Positions 47,353 to 56,136 of a DNA stretch of 64,000 nucleotides are shown here, piece by piece. A program made the position numbers and the translations under genes. The stretch's first letter is position 1. Each line of letters starts with the position of its first letter. The stretch is from Streptomyces coacervatus. Its GTDB lineage: Bacteria; Actinomycetota; Actinomycetes; Streptomycetales; Streptomycetaceae. The notes under the pieces are model-generated. The model did not search any database. It saw only the letters and a program-made list of their open reading frames with translations, and was not told the DNA's origin. Location: positions 124,001 to 188,000 of the forward strand of contig NZ_JARHTP010000010.1 in the NCBI RefSeq assembly GCF_029223485.1, written 5' to 3'.

Positions 47353-48501
47353 CTAGCCGCCCGCCACGCACCGCCAGAAGTCCTGCATCACCGGCGTCGA
47401 TGACGGGCTCGTGATCCCCGCCTGTGTCATCAGGATCGCCACCGTGCCGGTGGGCGGGGTGATGTGGGCCGTTGTGCCGGTGCCGCCGATCCAGCCGTAG
47501 CGGCCGGGGACGTTCCAGGGGTCGGCCGGGGTGACGTCGACCTGGCCGCCGTAGCCCCAGCCCTGGCCGTCCAGGAAGAGGGTGACGGCGCTTCGCTGCT
47601 CGGCGGTGAGGTGATTGGTGGTCATACGGCTGACCGAGGTGGCGGAGAGGAGACGGTGGCCGTCGGGGGCCGTGCCGGCGTTCAGGAGCAGGCGGGCGAA
47701 GGCGAGCCAGTCGTCGGCCGTGGAGACGAGGGCCCCGCCGCCCGAGGGGAAGCGCGGGACGCTGCTCCAGTCGCCGTCCGGAGTGTCCGTCAGGTGCAGG
47801 GTGCCGTCGGCGGCCGGGGCGTAGGACGACGTGAAGCGGTGCCGTTTCGACGACGGGACCTCGAACGCCGTGTCCTTCATGCCCAGCGGTTCGAAGATCC
47901 GCTCCGCGAGGAAGTCGGGGAGCGTACGGCCCGACGCGCGGGCGATCAGGATGCCCTGGAGGGCGGACGAGGTGCCGTAGAGCCAGGCCTCGCCCGGCTG
48001 GTGCAGCATCGGCACCTGGGCGAGCAGGCCCAGCCAGGTGTCCGGGTCCGGCCACTCGTGGAAGGGGCGGTCGTGCCGCTGCACCGAGAGCAGGGCCTGC
48101 ATGGCGGGCACGGAGAAGTTCTCGGAGAGGCCCCAGCCGGTGCGGGAGCTGAGCAGGTCCTCGACGGTGATCGGGCGGGAGGCCGGCACCACGTCCTCCA
48201 CGGGAGCCTCGGGCGTGCGCACGACCAGCGGCTTCGCCAGCTCCGGGAGCCATTCCTCGACCGGTGCGTCCAGGGTGAGCACCCCGTCCTCCACCAGCAT
48301 CAGCACGGCCGCCGCCGTGATCGGCTTGGTGAGGGACGCGATACGGAAGATCGAGTCCCGCGCCATCGGGGCGGTGCCGTCGGTGTCCACCGAGCCGACG
48401 GTCACCACCTCGACGTCGTCGCCGCGGGCCACGAGGGCGACGGCGCCCGGGACGGTGCCCCGGTCGACGTGCTGTTGCAGGATGTCGTGCAGAGCGTTCA
48501 T
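47353..48501 (-). CDS. serine hydrolase of the beta-lactamase class C/EstB type
   Basis: 382 residues without a signal peptide. SxxK motif SLTK (about 57-60, FRIASLTKPIT), the second motif YxS as YGTSSALQG, and a late GGTGTTAH replacing KTG, which is closer to esterases and D-aminopeptidases (HxG) than to penicillin-degrading enzymes. Likely a cytoplasmic esterase or peptidase. ATG 48501. Substrate unknown. Confidence 0.87.
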   Translation of the reverse strand: MNALHDILQQHVDRGTVPGAVALVARGDDVEVVTVGSVDTDGTAPMARDSIFRIASLTKPITAAAVLMLVEDGVLTLDAPVEEWLPELAKPLVVRTPEAPVEDVVPASRPITVEDLLSSRTGWGLSENFSVPAMQALLSVQRHDRPFHEWPDPDTWLGLLAQVPMLHQPGEAWLYGTSSALQGILIARASGRTLPDFLAERIFEPLGMKDTAFEVPSSKRHRFTSSYAPAADGTLHLTDTPDGDWSSVPRFPSGGGALVSTADDWLAFARLLLNAGTAPDGHRLLSATSVSRMTTNHLTAEQRSAVTLFLDGQGWGYGGQVDVTPADPWNVPGRYGWIGGTGTTAHITPPTGTVAILMTQAGITSPSSTPVMQDFWRCVAGG

Positions 48502-48582
48502 CGGTCGGCCTTCCGGTCTGGGCGGTCGTCCTGTGTACGACTCCCACGGCGACGGAAAGTCATCTCCCGCGGTGCGGGAAAG

Positions 48583-48789
48583 TCAGGCCTCCGCCGGATC
48601 GACGGTCGCCTGATGGGCCTCGGCCAGGTGCTCCTCCGCCTTCAGCCAGGGCATGAACTGGGCACCCTTGCGCCAGCCGCACGTGTCACATCTGATCGTG
48701 CGCTGCACTCCCGCGCGCTGCACCCGGACGACATGCTCGCGTCCGTGCTGGTCCCAGCGGCTCACCTTGCTCGTGTTGATCTCCAGCAT
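48583..48789 (-). CDS. small zinc-finger-like protein
   Basis: 68 residues. Start ATG 48789 with GGAGGCG 11 bases upstream. Central CDTCGWRKGAQFMPW and HLAEAH give a CxxC ... HxxxxH set that could bind one zinc like a C2H2 finger. N-terminal MLEINTSKVSRWDQHGREHV looks beta-rich. It may be a DNA-binding or RNA-binding regulator. No homologous function known to me. An upstream extension to 48882 lacks coding character. Confidence 0.65.
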   Translation of the reverse strand: MLEINTSKVSRWDQHGREHVVRVQRAGVQRTIRCDTCGWRKGAQFMPWLKAEEHLAEAHQATVDPAEA

Positions 48790-48916
48790 GATGTCTCGCC
48801 TCCGGCAAGGAGTGTGCAGCAAGACCAACATCAACAGGGGGTCCGCCATCGCGAGTTGACCAAGCCGTAGCCGATCCCACACAGGATCGCGCCGGCTCGC
48901 GCGGATCCATGGGCTC

Positions 48917-50344
48917 TCAGCCGATGGTGCGCGGCAGACGCAGGCTCAGCAGGCCGGTCAGGACGATGCAGCCCAGCTGGGTGAGGAGTGTGATGACCAG
49001 GGCGTCCCGCATGCCCGTCCCTGGGACGAGGGAGAGGAAGAGCGTGCCCAGAGCGGCGACCCCGAGGGCGAGGGCCGACTGCTGGGTGGTCATCATCACA
49101 CCGCTGCCGACGCCGGCCCGGACGGGCTCCACCTCGGAGAGGACGACCCGGTAGATGATGGGCAGTTGGAGCGCCTGGCCACCGCCGGCGAACACCGCTC
49201 CAGGGAGCAGTTCGACCAGGCCGAGGTCCGGCCAGGAACGCCAAGCCGCCAGCGCCATCAGGCCGATGCCGAGCCCCTGCAGCAGCGCGCCCGCGGTCAC
49301 CACCCGGGTGCCGTACCTGGCCACCAGCCGCGGCCCGGCGAGCGAGACGAAGAAGAACACGACGGCCATGGGGGCGAGCGCCAGGCCCGCCTGTACCGGC
49401 CCGAGCCCCGCACCCCGCTGCAACGCCACCGCGATCACGAACATGAACCCGCTGAAGCCGATGGAGAAGGGCAGGATCATCACCAGTCCGCGGCGGAGCG
49501 ACGTGAGCGCGAACAGGCTCGGCGGGACGAGGGGCGTACGGCCCTGTCGGTCCGCCCGGCGTTCGACCGCGTAGAAGGCCGCCGTCAGGAACGGGAACGC
49601 CGCCAGCGACAGCCACGTCCACAGCGGCCAGCCCGCCGAGCGGCCCTCGGTGAGCGGGGCCAGCAGGGCGAGGAGGGAGGCGGTGAGGAGGACTGTGCCG
49701 GGCCCGTCGACGGGTTCCGGGTGCTGCGAGCGGGTCTCCGGTACGGCACGGGCCGCCAGGACAAGTCCTACGACGACCACGGGGACGTTGACCAGGAACA
49801 CGGACCGCCAGCCGGTGCCCGCAATGTCGGCGGCCACCAGCACCCCGCCGAGGATCTGCCCGGCCACCATGGACAGCCCGGCCGTGGCGCCGTACAGGCC
49901 CATGGCCTTCGCCCGGCGCTGCCCCGCGGTGGCCGCCTGGATGGTGGCGAGGATCTGCGGCAACATCGCGGCGGCCGACGCGCCCTGCGCGACCCGGGCC
50001 GCCACCAGCGTCCAGGCGGTGGGCGCCAGCCCGCATGCCAGCGAGGTCAGACCGAAGGCCGCCATCCCGCCGAGAAAGAAGCGACGGCGTCCGAACAGAT
50101 CACCCAGCCGCCCTCCGAGGACGAGCAGCACGGCGTACGCCAACCCATAACCGGCGACGACGAGTTCGAGGACGGACTCGCTCGCGTGCAGGTCGTTGCC
50201 GATGGTCGGCAGGGCGACATTGACGATGAAGAAGTCGATGAGAGGGAGTGCCGCTGCGAGCAGCACGGTGAAGAGCCCGAGGCCGCCGAGCGAGGGTGTC
50301 CCGGCCGGCGATCGGACGGTGCGTGTAGCGATGGTTTCGGTCAC
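48917..50344 (-). CDS. MFS drug:H+ antiporter, 14-helix type (DHA2)
   Basis: 475 residues with 14 membrane segments. MFS motif A GGRLGDLFGRRRFF after helix 2, and motif C-like GATAGLSMVAGQILGG in helix 5 typical of exporters. Substrate probably a drug or own metabolite. Divergent from the XRE regulator gene with 101 bases between, which includes an inverted repeat, so that regulator likely controls it. Confidence 0.9.
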   Translation of the reverse strand: MTETIATRTVRSPAGTPSLGGLGLFTVLLAAALPLIDFFIVNVALPTIGNDLHASESVLELVVAGYGLAYAVLLVLGGRLGDLFGRRRFFLGGMAAFGLTSLACGLAPTAWTLVAARVAQGASAAAMLPQILATIQAATAGQRRAKAMGLYGATAGLSMVAGQILGGVLVAADIAGTGWRSVFLVNVPVVVVGLVLAARAVPETRSQHPEPVDGPGTVLLTASLLALLAPLTEGRSAGWPLWTWLSLAAFPFLTAAFYAVERRADRQGRTPLVPPSLFALTSLRRGLVMILPFSIGFSGFMFVIAVALQRGAGLGPVQAGLALAPMAVVFFFVSLAGPRLVARYGTRVVTAGALLQGLGIGLMALAAWRSWPDLGLVELLPGAVFAGGGQALQLPIIYRVVLSEVEPVRAGVGSGVMMTTQQSALALGVAALGTLFLSLVPGTGMRDALVITLLTQLGCIVLTGLLSLRLPRTIG

Positions 50345-50375
50345 GATTATGAGACTGCGCCCGCTCCCAGACGGG

Positions 50376-50399
50376 TACCAGAGTCTCCTTATCCTGGTA
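50376..50399. promoter_or_regulatory. operator candidate between the MFS and XRE genes
   Basis: TACCAG and CTGGTA separated by 12 bases (50376-50381 and 50394-50399). GTACC-TGG just downstream (50407-50414) is a partial third copy. Confidence 0.4.
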
Positions 50400-50445
50400 G
50401 AAGCAGTACCTGGAAACAGGTTCCGCCCGGCGGCAGGCTGGAGGC

Positions 50446-51336
50446 ATGACCACCATGGCCCAGGAGACGGCCCAGGAAACGACGACTCTGCGCTCGCGCA
50501 ACACGGGCGCCCAGGTGCGGCGCCACGAACTGGCGGCCTTCCTGCGCCACCGCCGCGAACACATCACCCCGGAGCAGGTCGGACTGCCCCGCGGCCGCCG
50601 GCGCCGCACGCCCGGCCTGCGCCGCGAGGAGGTCGCGCAGCTCGCCGCGGTCGGCGTCACCTGGTACACGTGGCTGGAACAGGCCCGCGACATCCAGGTC
50701 TCCGTCCAGGTCCTGGACGCCCTGGCCCGCACCCTGTTCCTCGACGCCACCGAGCGCGCCCACCTCTTCCAGCTGGCCGGAGCGGTCGACCCGACACCGG
50801 CCCTGACCTGCCCATCGGTGACACCCGCGCTGCGGGCCATGCTGGAGCAGCTGGAGCCGTACGCCGCGAGCATCCAGAACAGCAGGTACGACATCCTCGC
50901 CCACAACCGCACCCTCGGGCTGCTGCTGTGCGACCTGGAGGAGGTACCGCCCGAGGACCGCAACTGCATCCTGCTGTCCTACACCAACGAGGACTGGCGC
51001 AACTCGATCGTGCACCTGGAGGAGACCCGCCGCCTGATGGCCGCACGGCTGCGAGCCGCCATGGCCGGGCATCTGGGCGAGCCCGCCTGGAAGATGCTCC
51101 TCAAGCGACTGCGCGAATACCCGGAGTTCTGCGAGGCCTGGGAACGGCACGAGGTGGTCGTCCAGCACAGCAAGCGCAAGGAGTTCCTCAACCTCCTCGT
51201 CGGCCGCGTGGTCGTCGACCAGACCGAACTGTGGCTGGGTCCCGAGGTCGGCTCACGCATGGTGACGTACGTCCCGGCGGACGAGGAATCGAGGGTGCGG
51301 ATGGAGAACCTGCACAAAATAGCGCTGGGCAGGTAA
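50446..51336 (+). CDS. XRE family regulator with MmyB-like ligand domain
   Basis: 296 residues. Helix-turn-helix with RRTPGLRREEVAQLAAVGVTW and YTWLEQARDIQVSVQVLDALART, then an MmyB-like C-terminal domain (RYDILAHNRTLGLLL ... DWRNSIVHLEETRRLMAARLRA ... FCEAWERHEV), a PAS-like fold that in some members binds fatty acids. Divergent to an MFS exporter and thus probably its regulator. A hairpin and dispersed repeat follow its stop. Confidence 0.9.
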   Translation: MTTMAQETAQETTTLRSRNTGAQVRRHELAAFLRHRREHITPEQVGLPRGRRRRTPGLRREEVAQLAAVGVTWYTWLEQARDIQVSVQVLDALARTLFLDATERAHLFQLAGAVDPTPALTCPSVTPALRAMLEQLEPYAASIQNSRYDILAHNRTLGLLLCDLEEVPPEDRNCILLSYTNEDWRNSIVHLEETRRLMAARLRAAMAGHLGEPAWKMLLKRLREYPEFCEAWERHEVVVQHSKRKEFLNLLVGRVVVDQTELWLGPEVGSRMVTYVPADEESRVRMENLHKIALGR

Positions 51337-51337
51337 A

Positions 51338-51386
51338 GCGCCCTTTGCTTTTAAGGGGCGCGGGGAACTGCGCGACAAGCCCCCAC
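51338..51386. repeat. dispersed repeat copy with terminator hairpin
   Basis: GCGCCCTT (51338-51345) pairs with AAGGGGCGC (51353-51361) around a T-rich loop with one bulged G; the second arm is the start of the repeat AAGGGGCGCGGGGAACTGCG. It lies just after the XRE stop and before the convergent MFS stop, so it may terminate both. Confidence 0.7.
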
Positions 51387-51404
51387 CGACCCGCACCCGC
51401 CCAA

Positions 51405-52850
51405 CTACGCACGGACCCCAGTGGGTTGGCGCACCTCGGCTGCCTGAAGCCTTTCAGCCGAGCGCTCAGCCGTACGCCGAGCCCAACGCCCACTCGTAAG
51501 GGCGCCCAAGGTCAGCACAGCGACCCCGCACCCCACAAGAATCCACCACCCCGGCACGGAAGCCGACACGAACACGTCCTTGTACGACGAGGCCCCCACG
51601 CCGGAGGCCAGCACCGCCCCCACCACCGCGACGCCGAGCGTCTGCCCCACCTGCCGGCTGGTGGACGCAACCGCGGCGGCAACCCCCGCCTGGGCGCGCG
51701 GCATCCCCGACACCGCCGTATTCGTGATCGGCGCGTTCACGAACCCGAACCCGACCCCGAACAGCACGTACGCAACGAACAACGTGACGTTCGACGTCTC
51801 CGCCTCGAACCCGGCGAGCAACACCGCGCTCGCCGTCATCGCGACGCCGGCGACAAGCAGCGGCAGCCGCGGCCCCCGGCTGCCGACCAGCCGCCCGGAC
51901 AGCGGAGCGCACAGCAGCGTCGGCACCGCCATCGGCAGCATCCACAGGCCCGCGTGCAGGGCGTCGTACCCGCGCACGTTCTGCAGATACAGCGTCGACA
52001 GGAACAGGAACCCGCCCAGCGAGGCGAACGCGCTGATCGCGATCACCGTCGCCCCGCTGAACGGCACCGACCGGAAGAACCGCAGGTCGATCAGCGGTTC
52101 GGCGCGACGGGGCTCGTACCAGAGGAGTCCCGCCAGCGCGGCCACCGCGACCGCGACGAAGGGAACCACGTAGGCGGCGCCCGAGGCCGGGGCCTGGATG
52201 ATGGCGTATGTCAGGGAGCCGAACAGGGCGATCACCAGGAGCTGCCCGACCGGGTCGGGGCGGCGGGCCTTGGGGGCGCGGGACTCGGGGACGTAGCGCA
52301 GGGTGAGCAGCAGGGCCGCGAGGCCCACCGGCAGGTTGACCCAGAAGATCGAGCGCCAGCCGACCGACTCCACCAGCAGCCCGCCGGCGATGGGGCCCGC
52401 GGACATCGAGATGCCGACGACGCCGCCCCAGACACCGATCGCGCGGGCGCGCTCGGCCGGGTCCGTGAAGGTGTTGGTGATGATCGACATGGCGACCGGG
52501 TTGAGCATCGAGCCGCCGACCGCCTGGATCATGCGGAAGGCGATGAGCGAGTCGAGGTTCGGGGCGAGGGAGCACAGCAGCGAGCCCGCCGCGAAGACGA
52601 TCAGGCCCGCCATGAAGACACGCTTGCGGCCGATGCGGTCGGCTGTGGAGCCGGACAGCATCAGCAGCGAGGCCAGTACCAGCGTGTACGCGTCGATGGT
52701 CCACTGCAGGCCGGCCGTGCTCGCGTGCAGCTCCCGCTGCATCGACGGCAGGGCGACGTTCAGAGCGGTGACGTCGAGGCTCACGATCAGCAGGCTCATG
52801 CAGCAGATCGCGAGGACCAGGAAGCGTCGGCGTTGGCTGAGCTCGGGCAT
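51405..52850 (-). CDS. MFS drug:H+ antiporter, 14-helix type (DHA2)
   Basis: 481 residues with 14 membrane helices. Motif A (SGSTADRIGRKRVFM), the first-helix acidic residue in SLLIVSLDVTALNVALP that is used in drug antiport, and motif C (GGVVGISMSAGPIAGGLL). Its substrate is unknown; it shares its overall layout with the transporter at 48917. Starts at ATG 52850, with dusB divergent from it 64 bases away. The C-terminal tail is charged. Confidence 0.91.
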   Translation of the reverse strand: MPELSQRRRFLVLAICCMSLLIVSLDVTALNVALPSMQRELHASTAGLQWTIDAYTLVLASLLMLSGSTADRIGRKRVFMAGLIVFAAGSLLCSLAPNLDSLIAFRMIQAVGGSMLNPVAMSIITNTFTDPAERARAIGVWGGVVGISMSAGPIAGGLLVESVGWRSIFWVNLPVGLAALLLTLRYVPESRAPKARRPDPVGQLLVIALFGSLTYAIIQAPASGAAYVVPFVAVAVAALAGLLWYEPRRAEPLIDLRFFRSVPFSGATVIAISAFASLGGFLFLSTLYLQNVRGYDALHAGLWMLPMAVPTLLCAPLSGRLVGSRGPRLPLLVAGVAMTASAVLLAGFEAETSNVTLFVAYVLFGVGFGFVNAPITNTAVSGMPRAQAGVAAAVASTSRQVGQTLGVAVVGAVLASGVGASSYKDVFVSASVPGWWILVGCGVAVLTLGALTSGRWARRTAERSAERLQAAEVRQPTGVRA

Positions 52851-52902
52851 GTGTGGATAGTACGCCTAACTAATGAATTTCGCTGCACCTCGTCCGGTAC
52901 GT

Positions 52903-52908
52903 GAGAAT
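52903..52908 (+). promoter_or_regulatory. leaderless promoter of dusB
   Basis: GAGAAT 6 bases before ATG 52915, in the same TACGTGAGAATGGGGG context as the recO promoter. Confidence 0.5.
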
Positions 52909-52914
52909 GGGGGA

Positions 52915-54069
52915 ATGCCCACGACCGCGCCCACGAAGAACACGACCCTGCAGATCGGGCCGCACGCCGTCCAGCCGCCCGTCGTCCTGGCCCCGATGGC
53001 CGGGATCACCAACGCGCCCTTCCGCACTCTGTGCCGGGAGTTCAGTGGTGGCAAGGGGCTGTTCGTGAGCGAGATGATCACGACGCGGGCGCTGGTCGAG
53101 CGCAACGAGAAGACCATGCAGCTGATCCACTTCGACGAGAGTGAGAAGCCGCGGTCCATTCAGCTGTACGGCGTCGATCCGGCGACCGTCGGCAAGGCCG
53201 TCCGCATGATCGCGGAGGAGGGCCTCGCCGATCACATCGACCTGAACTTCGGCTGCCCGGTCCCGAAGGTGACGCGCAAGGGCGGCGGGTCCGCCCTTCC
53301 CTACAAGCGCAACCTGCTGCGGGCCATCCTGCGCGAGGCGGTCTCGGGCGCGGGCGACCTCCCGGTCACCATGAAGATGCGCAAAGGCATCGACGACGAC
53401 CACATCACCTACCTCGACGCCGGGCGTATCGCCGTCGAGGAGGGCGTGACGGCCATCGCCCTGCACGGCCGCACCGCCGCCCAGCACTACGGCGGCACGG
53501 CGGACTGGGAAGCGATCGCGCGCCTCAAGGAGCATGTGCCGGAGATTCCGGTGCTGGGCAACGGTGACATCTGGTCGGCGGAGGACGCGCTGCGGATGGT
53601 GCGGGAGACGGGTTGCGACGGGGTGGTCGTGGGCCGCGGCTGTCTGGGCCGGCCGTGGCTGTTCGCGGACCTGGTGGCGGCGTTCGAGGGGCGTACGGAG
53701 GACATCGCGCGTCCTGCGCTCCGCGAGGTCGCCGACATCATGGTCCGGCACGCCACTCTCCTCGGCGAGTGGATCGGTGACGAGTCCAAGGGTGTCGTCG
53801 ACTTCCGCAAGCACGTGGCCTGGTATCTGAAGGGCTTCGCGGTCGGCAGCGAGATGCGCAAGCGCCTCGCGATCACGTCGTCCTTGGCCGAACTCCGTTC
53901 CGGACTGGACGAGTTGGACCTCGACCAGGCGTGGCCGAGCGGTGCGGACGGGCCGCGCGGGCGTACGTCCGGCAACAACCGGGTGGTCCTGCCGGACGGT
54001 TGGCTGAAGGACCCGTACGACTGCGCGGGGATCGGCGAGGACGCGGAGCTGGACACGTCGGGGGGCTGA
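52915..54069 (+). CDS. dusB: tRNA-dihydrouridine synthase
   Basis: 384 residues. FMN-dependent reduction of uridine to dihydrouridine in tRNA. N-terminal TIM barrel: LAPMAGITNAPFRTL, the catalytic Cys in NFGCPVPKVTRKGGGSAL, MKMRKG, HGRTAAQHYGG and the FMN-binding VVVGRGCLGRPW; C-terminal helical domain after about residue 265 and a charged extension of 50 residues typical of actinobacteria. The GAGAAT box 6 bases before ATG 52915 supports the start; an in-frame codon at 52873 would place that promoter inside the gene. Confidence 0.95.
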   Translation: MPTTAPTKNTTLQIGPHAVQPPVVLAPMAGITNAPFRTLCREFSGGKGLFVSEMITTRALVERNEKTMQLIHFDESEKPRSIQLYGVDPATVGKAVRMIAEEGLADHIDLNFGCPVPKVTRKGGGSALPYKRNLLRAILREAVSGAGDLPVTMKMRKGIDDDHITYLDAGRIAVEEGVTAIALHGRTAAQHYGGTADWEAIARLKEHVPEIPVLGNGDIWSAEDALRMVRETGCDGVVVGRGCLGRPWLFADLVAAFEGRTEDIARPALREVADIMVRHATLLGEWIGDESKGVVDFRKHVAWYLKGFAVGSEMRKRLAITSSLAELRSGLDELDLDQAWPSGADGPRGRTSGNNRVVLPDGWLKDPYDCAGIGEDAELDTSGG

Positions 54070-54100
54070 GTCGCCGGAGCCAAGCAGCGCTCAGCGGCCG

Positions 54101-55852
54101 TCAGCCCTTCTTCGGGTGCGGAGTCGAGCCGTACGCCGTCAGGAACTTGTCGCGGAAGGCGCTCATCTTCCACACCGGGGCGTTGTGGGCCGGGCGCAGA
54201 CCGTCCGTCCACCCCCAGCTGTCGATCTTGTCCAGGACCTTCGGGTCCTTGGCGACGATCGAGATCGGGACGTCGCGGCTGGCGTGGTTGCCGCTGACGC
54301 GGGCGATGGGCTGGTGGTCGCCGAGGAAGACCAGGACGGTGTTGTCGTTGCCGTAGCGCTCCAGCCACTGGGTGAGGGCCGTCACCGAGTACTGGACCGA
54401 CTTGCCGTACTCCGCCTGGGACTTGGGCGAGCTGGCGATGATGTCCGAGGGCTTGTTGCCGGCCTTCTGGATGGCTTTGAAGATCGAGCCGTCGCCCAGG
54501 TCGTTCCAGGGGACCATCTTGGGGATCGGGGCCCAGGGCTGGTGGCTGGAGGTCAGGATGACCAGTGACATGAGGGGCTTGTTGCGCTTCTTGCTGTGCT
54601 CCAGGTTCTGGAACTGCTGGAGTGCGTACTGGTCCGGCATCGTCGACCAGCTGAACTTCGGGCCCTTGTAACCCATTTGGAAGGCGTTGCGGTAGGAGTC
54701 CAGGCCGTAGAACTTCGACTCCGGCCAGCTCTTCTGCACACCCGGCATGATGCCGACCGTGTCCCAGGCGCCCGTCTTCTTGAAGGCCTCGGTGAGGCTC
54801 ATGTGGTCGCTCGCCATGAGGGTGCGGTAACGCTGTTGGTTGCTGATCCACAGGCCCGACATGGTGGTTGAGTGGCCGAGCCAGCTGCTGCCGCCGTACG
54901 TCGCGGAGGTGAGCCAGCCGCTCTTCGCGTGGAAGCCGGCCTTCGCGAGGGCCTTGGTGCGGGCGTCGAGGGTCGCGTCGACGCCGGGCGCCTCCACCGG
55001 GTCCTCGATCGCGCTGCGGCCGTAACTCTCGATGAAGGTGAAGAGCATGTCCTTGCCGCGCAGGTCGGGCAGCAGCTGGCTGCCCGGCGTGTTCCCGAAC
55101 TCGTCGACCTTGGCCACCTTCTGGAAGGCTGCCTCGTCCCGGAGGGTGTCCCGCACCCGGACCGCCTGGACGGCGAGTGCCCCGGCCGTACGGTCGGACG
55201 CGAGCGGGACCCCGGCGATCTGCAGCCCCAGGGCGGAGCAGGTGACCCAGACGACGGTGGCGGCCAGGGTTCCCCGGGTGGCGATCTGCTTGTTCCGCGC
55301 GAGCAGGTTGCTGAGCCGCACCATCGCCAGCGCCATGACGCCGAGGACCACAAAGATGAGCACGAAGACCCCGATGGTGGCCGCGACCTCCACCGCCTTG
55401 CCCATCGAGTCCGCGATGTACGACTGCGCGTCGGGCAGCAGCTCCCAGTCCAGTACGACGTTGAAGGGCCGCCCCAGGTACTGCACGAACTCCATGTCCA
55501 GGATGTTCAGGATCACCATCGCCCCGAGCGCCGCCCCCGACAGCGCCGCCACCACCAGCCGGGGCCGACGCGGCAACACCAGCGCGACGGCCGCCCCGAT
55601 GATGGCCTCCACGGGTATCCGCGTGAACCACCGGTCGGCCTGCAGCGTGGTCAGACGGTTCGGCAGCAGCAGCGCACCGAGGACGAGGACGGCAGCGAGA
55701 ACCGTGATCGTCCACTGGGCGTTACGGACGGCCGTGGGGTGCCGGTCGAGCCGGCTCGTGAGGCGGGAGCGGAGACCGCCCTCGGGTGACGTGCCCTCCG
55801 TGCCGGTGTCGGTCGTATCCGACTGCTGACGAACGCGCATGAAGACAGGCAC
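54101..55852 (-). CDS. LtaS-like membrane sulfatase/phosphoglycerol transferase
   Basis: 583 residues from GTG 55852 (AAGGAC precedes it by 6 bases; ATG 55840 is an alternative). Five membrane helices up to about residue 225, then an extracellular alkaline phosphatase-superfamily domain: metal Glu in FTFIESYGRS, the probable nucleophile Ser/Thr in SYGGSSWLGHSTTMSG, His in LTSSHQPW and Asp/His in VFLGDHQP. These match lipoteichoic-acid synthase-like and related sulfatases. It likely adds a phosphoglycerol or similar group to a wall polymer or glycolipid. Convergent with dusB. Upstream is the tandem repeat array. Confidence 0.85.
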   Translation of the reverse strand: MPVFMRVRQQSDTTDTGTEGTSPEGGLRSRLTSRLDRHPTAVRNAQWTITVLAAVLVLGALLLPNRLTTLQADRWFTRIPVEAIIGAAVALVLPRRPRLVVAALSGAALGAMVILNILDMEFVQYLGRPFNVVLDWELLPDAQSYIADSMGKAVEVAATIGVFVLIFVVLGVMALAMVRLSNLLARNKQIATRGTLAATVVWVTCSALGLQIAGVPLASDRTAGALAVQAVRVRDTLRDEAAFQKVAKVDEFGNTPGSQLLPDLRGKDMLFTFIESYGRSAIEDPVEAPGVDATLDARTKALAKAGFHAKSGWLTSATYGGSSWLGHSTTMSGLWISNQQRYRTLMASDHMSLTEAFKKTGAWDTVGIMPGVQKSWPESKFYGLDSYRNAFQMGYKGPKFSWSTMPDQYALQQFQNLEHSKKRNKPLMSLVILTSSHQPWAPIPKMVPWNDLGDGSIFKAIQKAGNKPSDIIASSPKSQAEYGKSVQYSVTALTQWLERYGNDNTVLVFLGDHQPIARVSGNHASRDVPISIVAKDPKVLDKIDSWGWTDGLRPAHNAPVWKMSAFRDKFLTAYGSTPHPKKG

Positions 55853-56011
55853 CCGAAGGTCCTTCCGTACGAGACCCGTGGAAAGGCGGCGGGCCAACGC
55901 TGGGGAGGCTGGGGGCCCGCCGACATGACGTACGGCGGGCCCACGGGACCTGTTCACGGCGTGAGGCAAACACCGGGCAAACGCCTGGCCAACGGTGCCG
56001 ATTGTGCTTTT

Positions 56012-56092
56012 AGGGGCGCAGGGAACCGCCGGTCTCCCAGGGGCGCAGGGAACCGCCGGTCTTCAAGGGGCGCCGGGAACTGCGCGATCAAC
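56012..56092. repeat. three-unit 27-bp tandem array of the dispersed repeat
   Basis: AGGGGCGCAGGGAACCGCCG begins at 56012 and 56039, and AGGGGCGCCGGGAACTGCGC at 56066, an exact 27-base period. The first two units end GTCTCCC or GTCTTCA; the third is a near-standard dispersed repeat. It lies in the 284-base gap before the debranching gene's stop, so the gap has no gene. Confidence 0.85.
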
Positions 56093-56136
56093 CACAACGA
56101 ACCCGCACCCGCCACACAACCGCCCCGCCCGAGCTC

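Noticed and set aside
45815..48547. A 910-codon open frame on the minus strand across several genes
   Set aside because: It spans the ends of the aldo/keto reductase, the TetR gene and the serine hydrolase in wrong frames; Arg/Pro/Gly-rich with no domain.
50196..52904. A 902-codon open frame on the plus strand
   Set aside because: It overlaps the XRE and MFS genes in other frames and has shadow composition.
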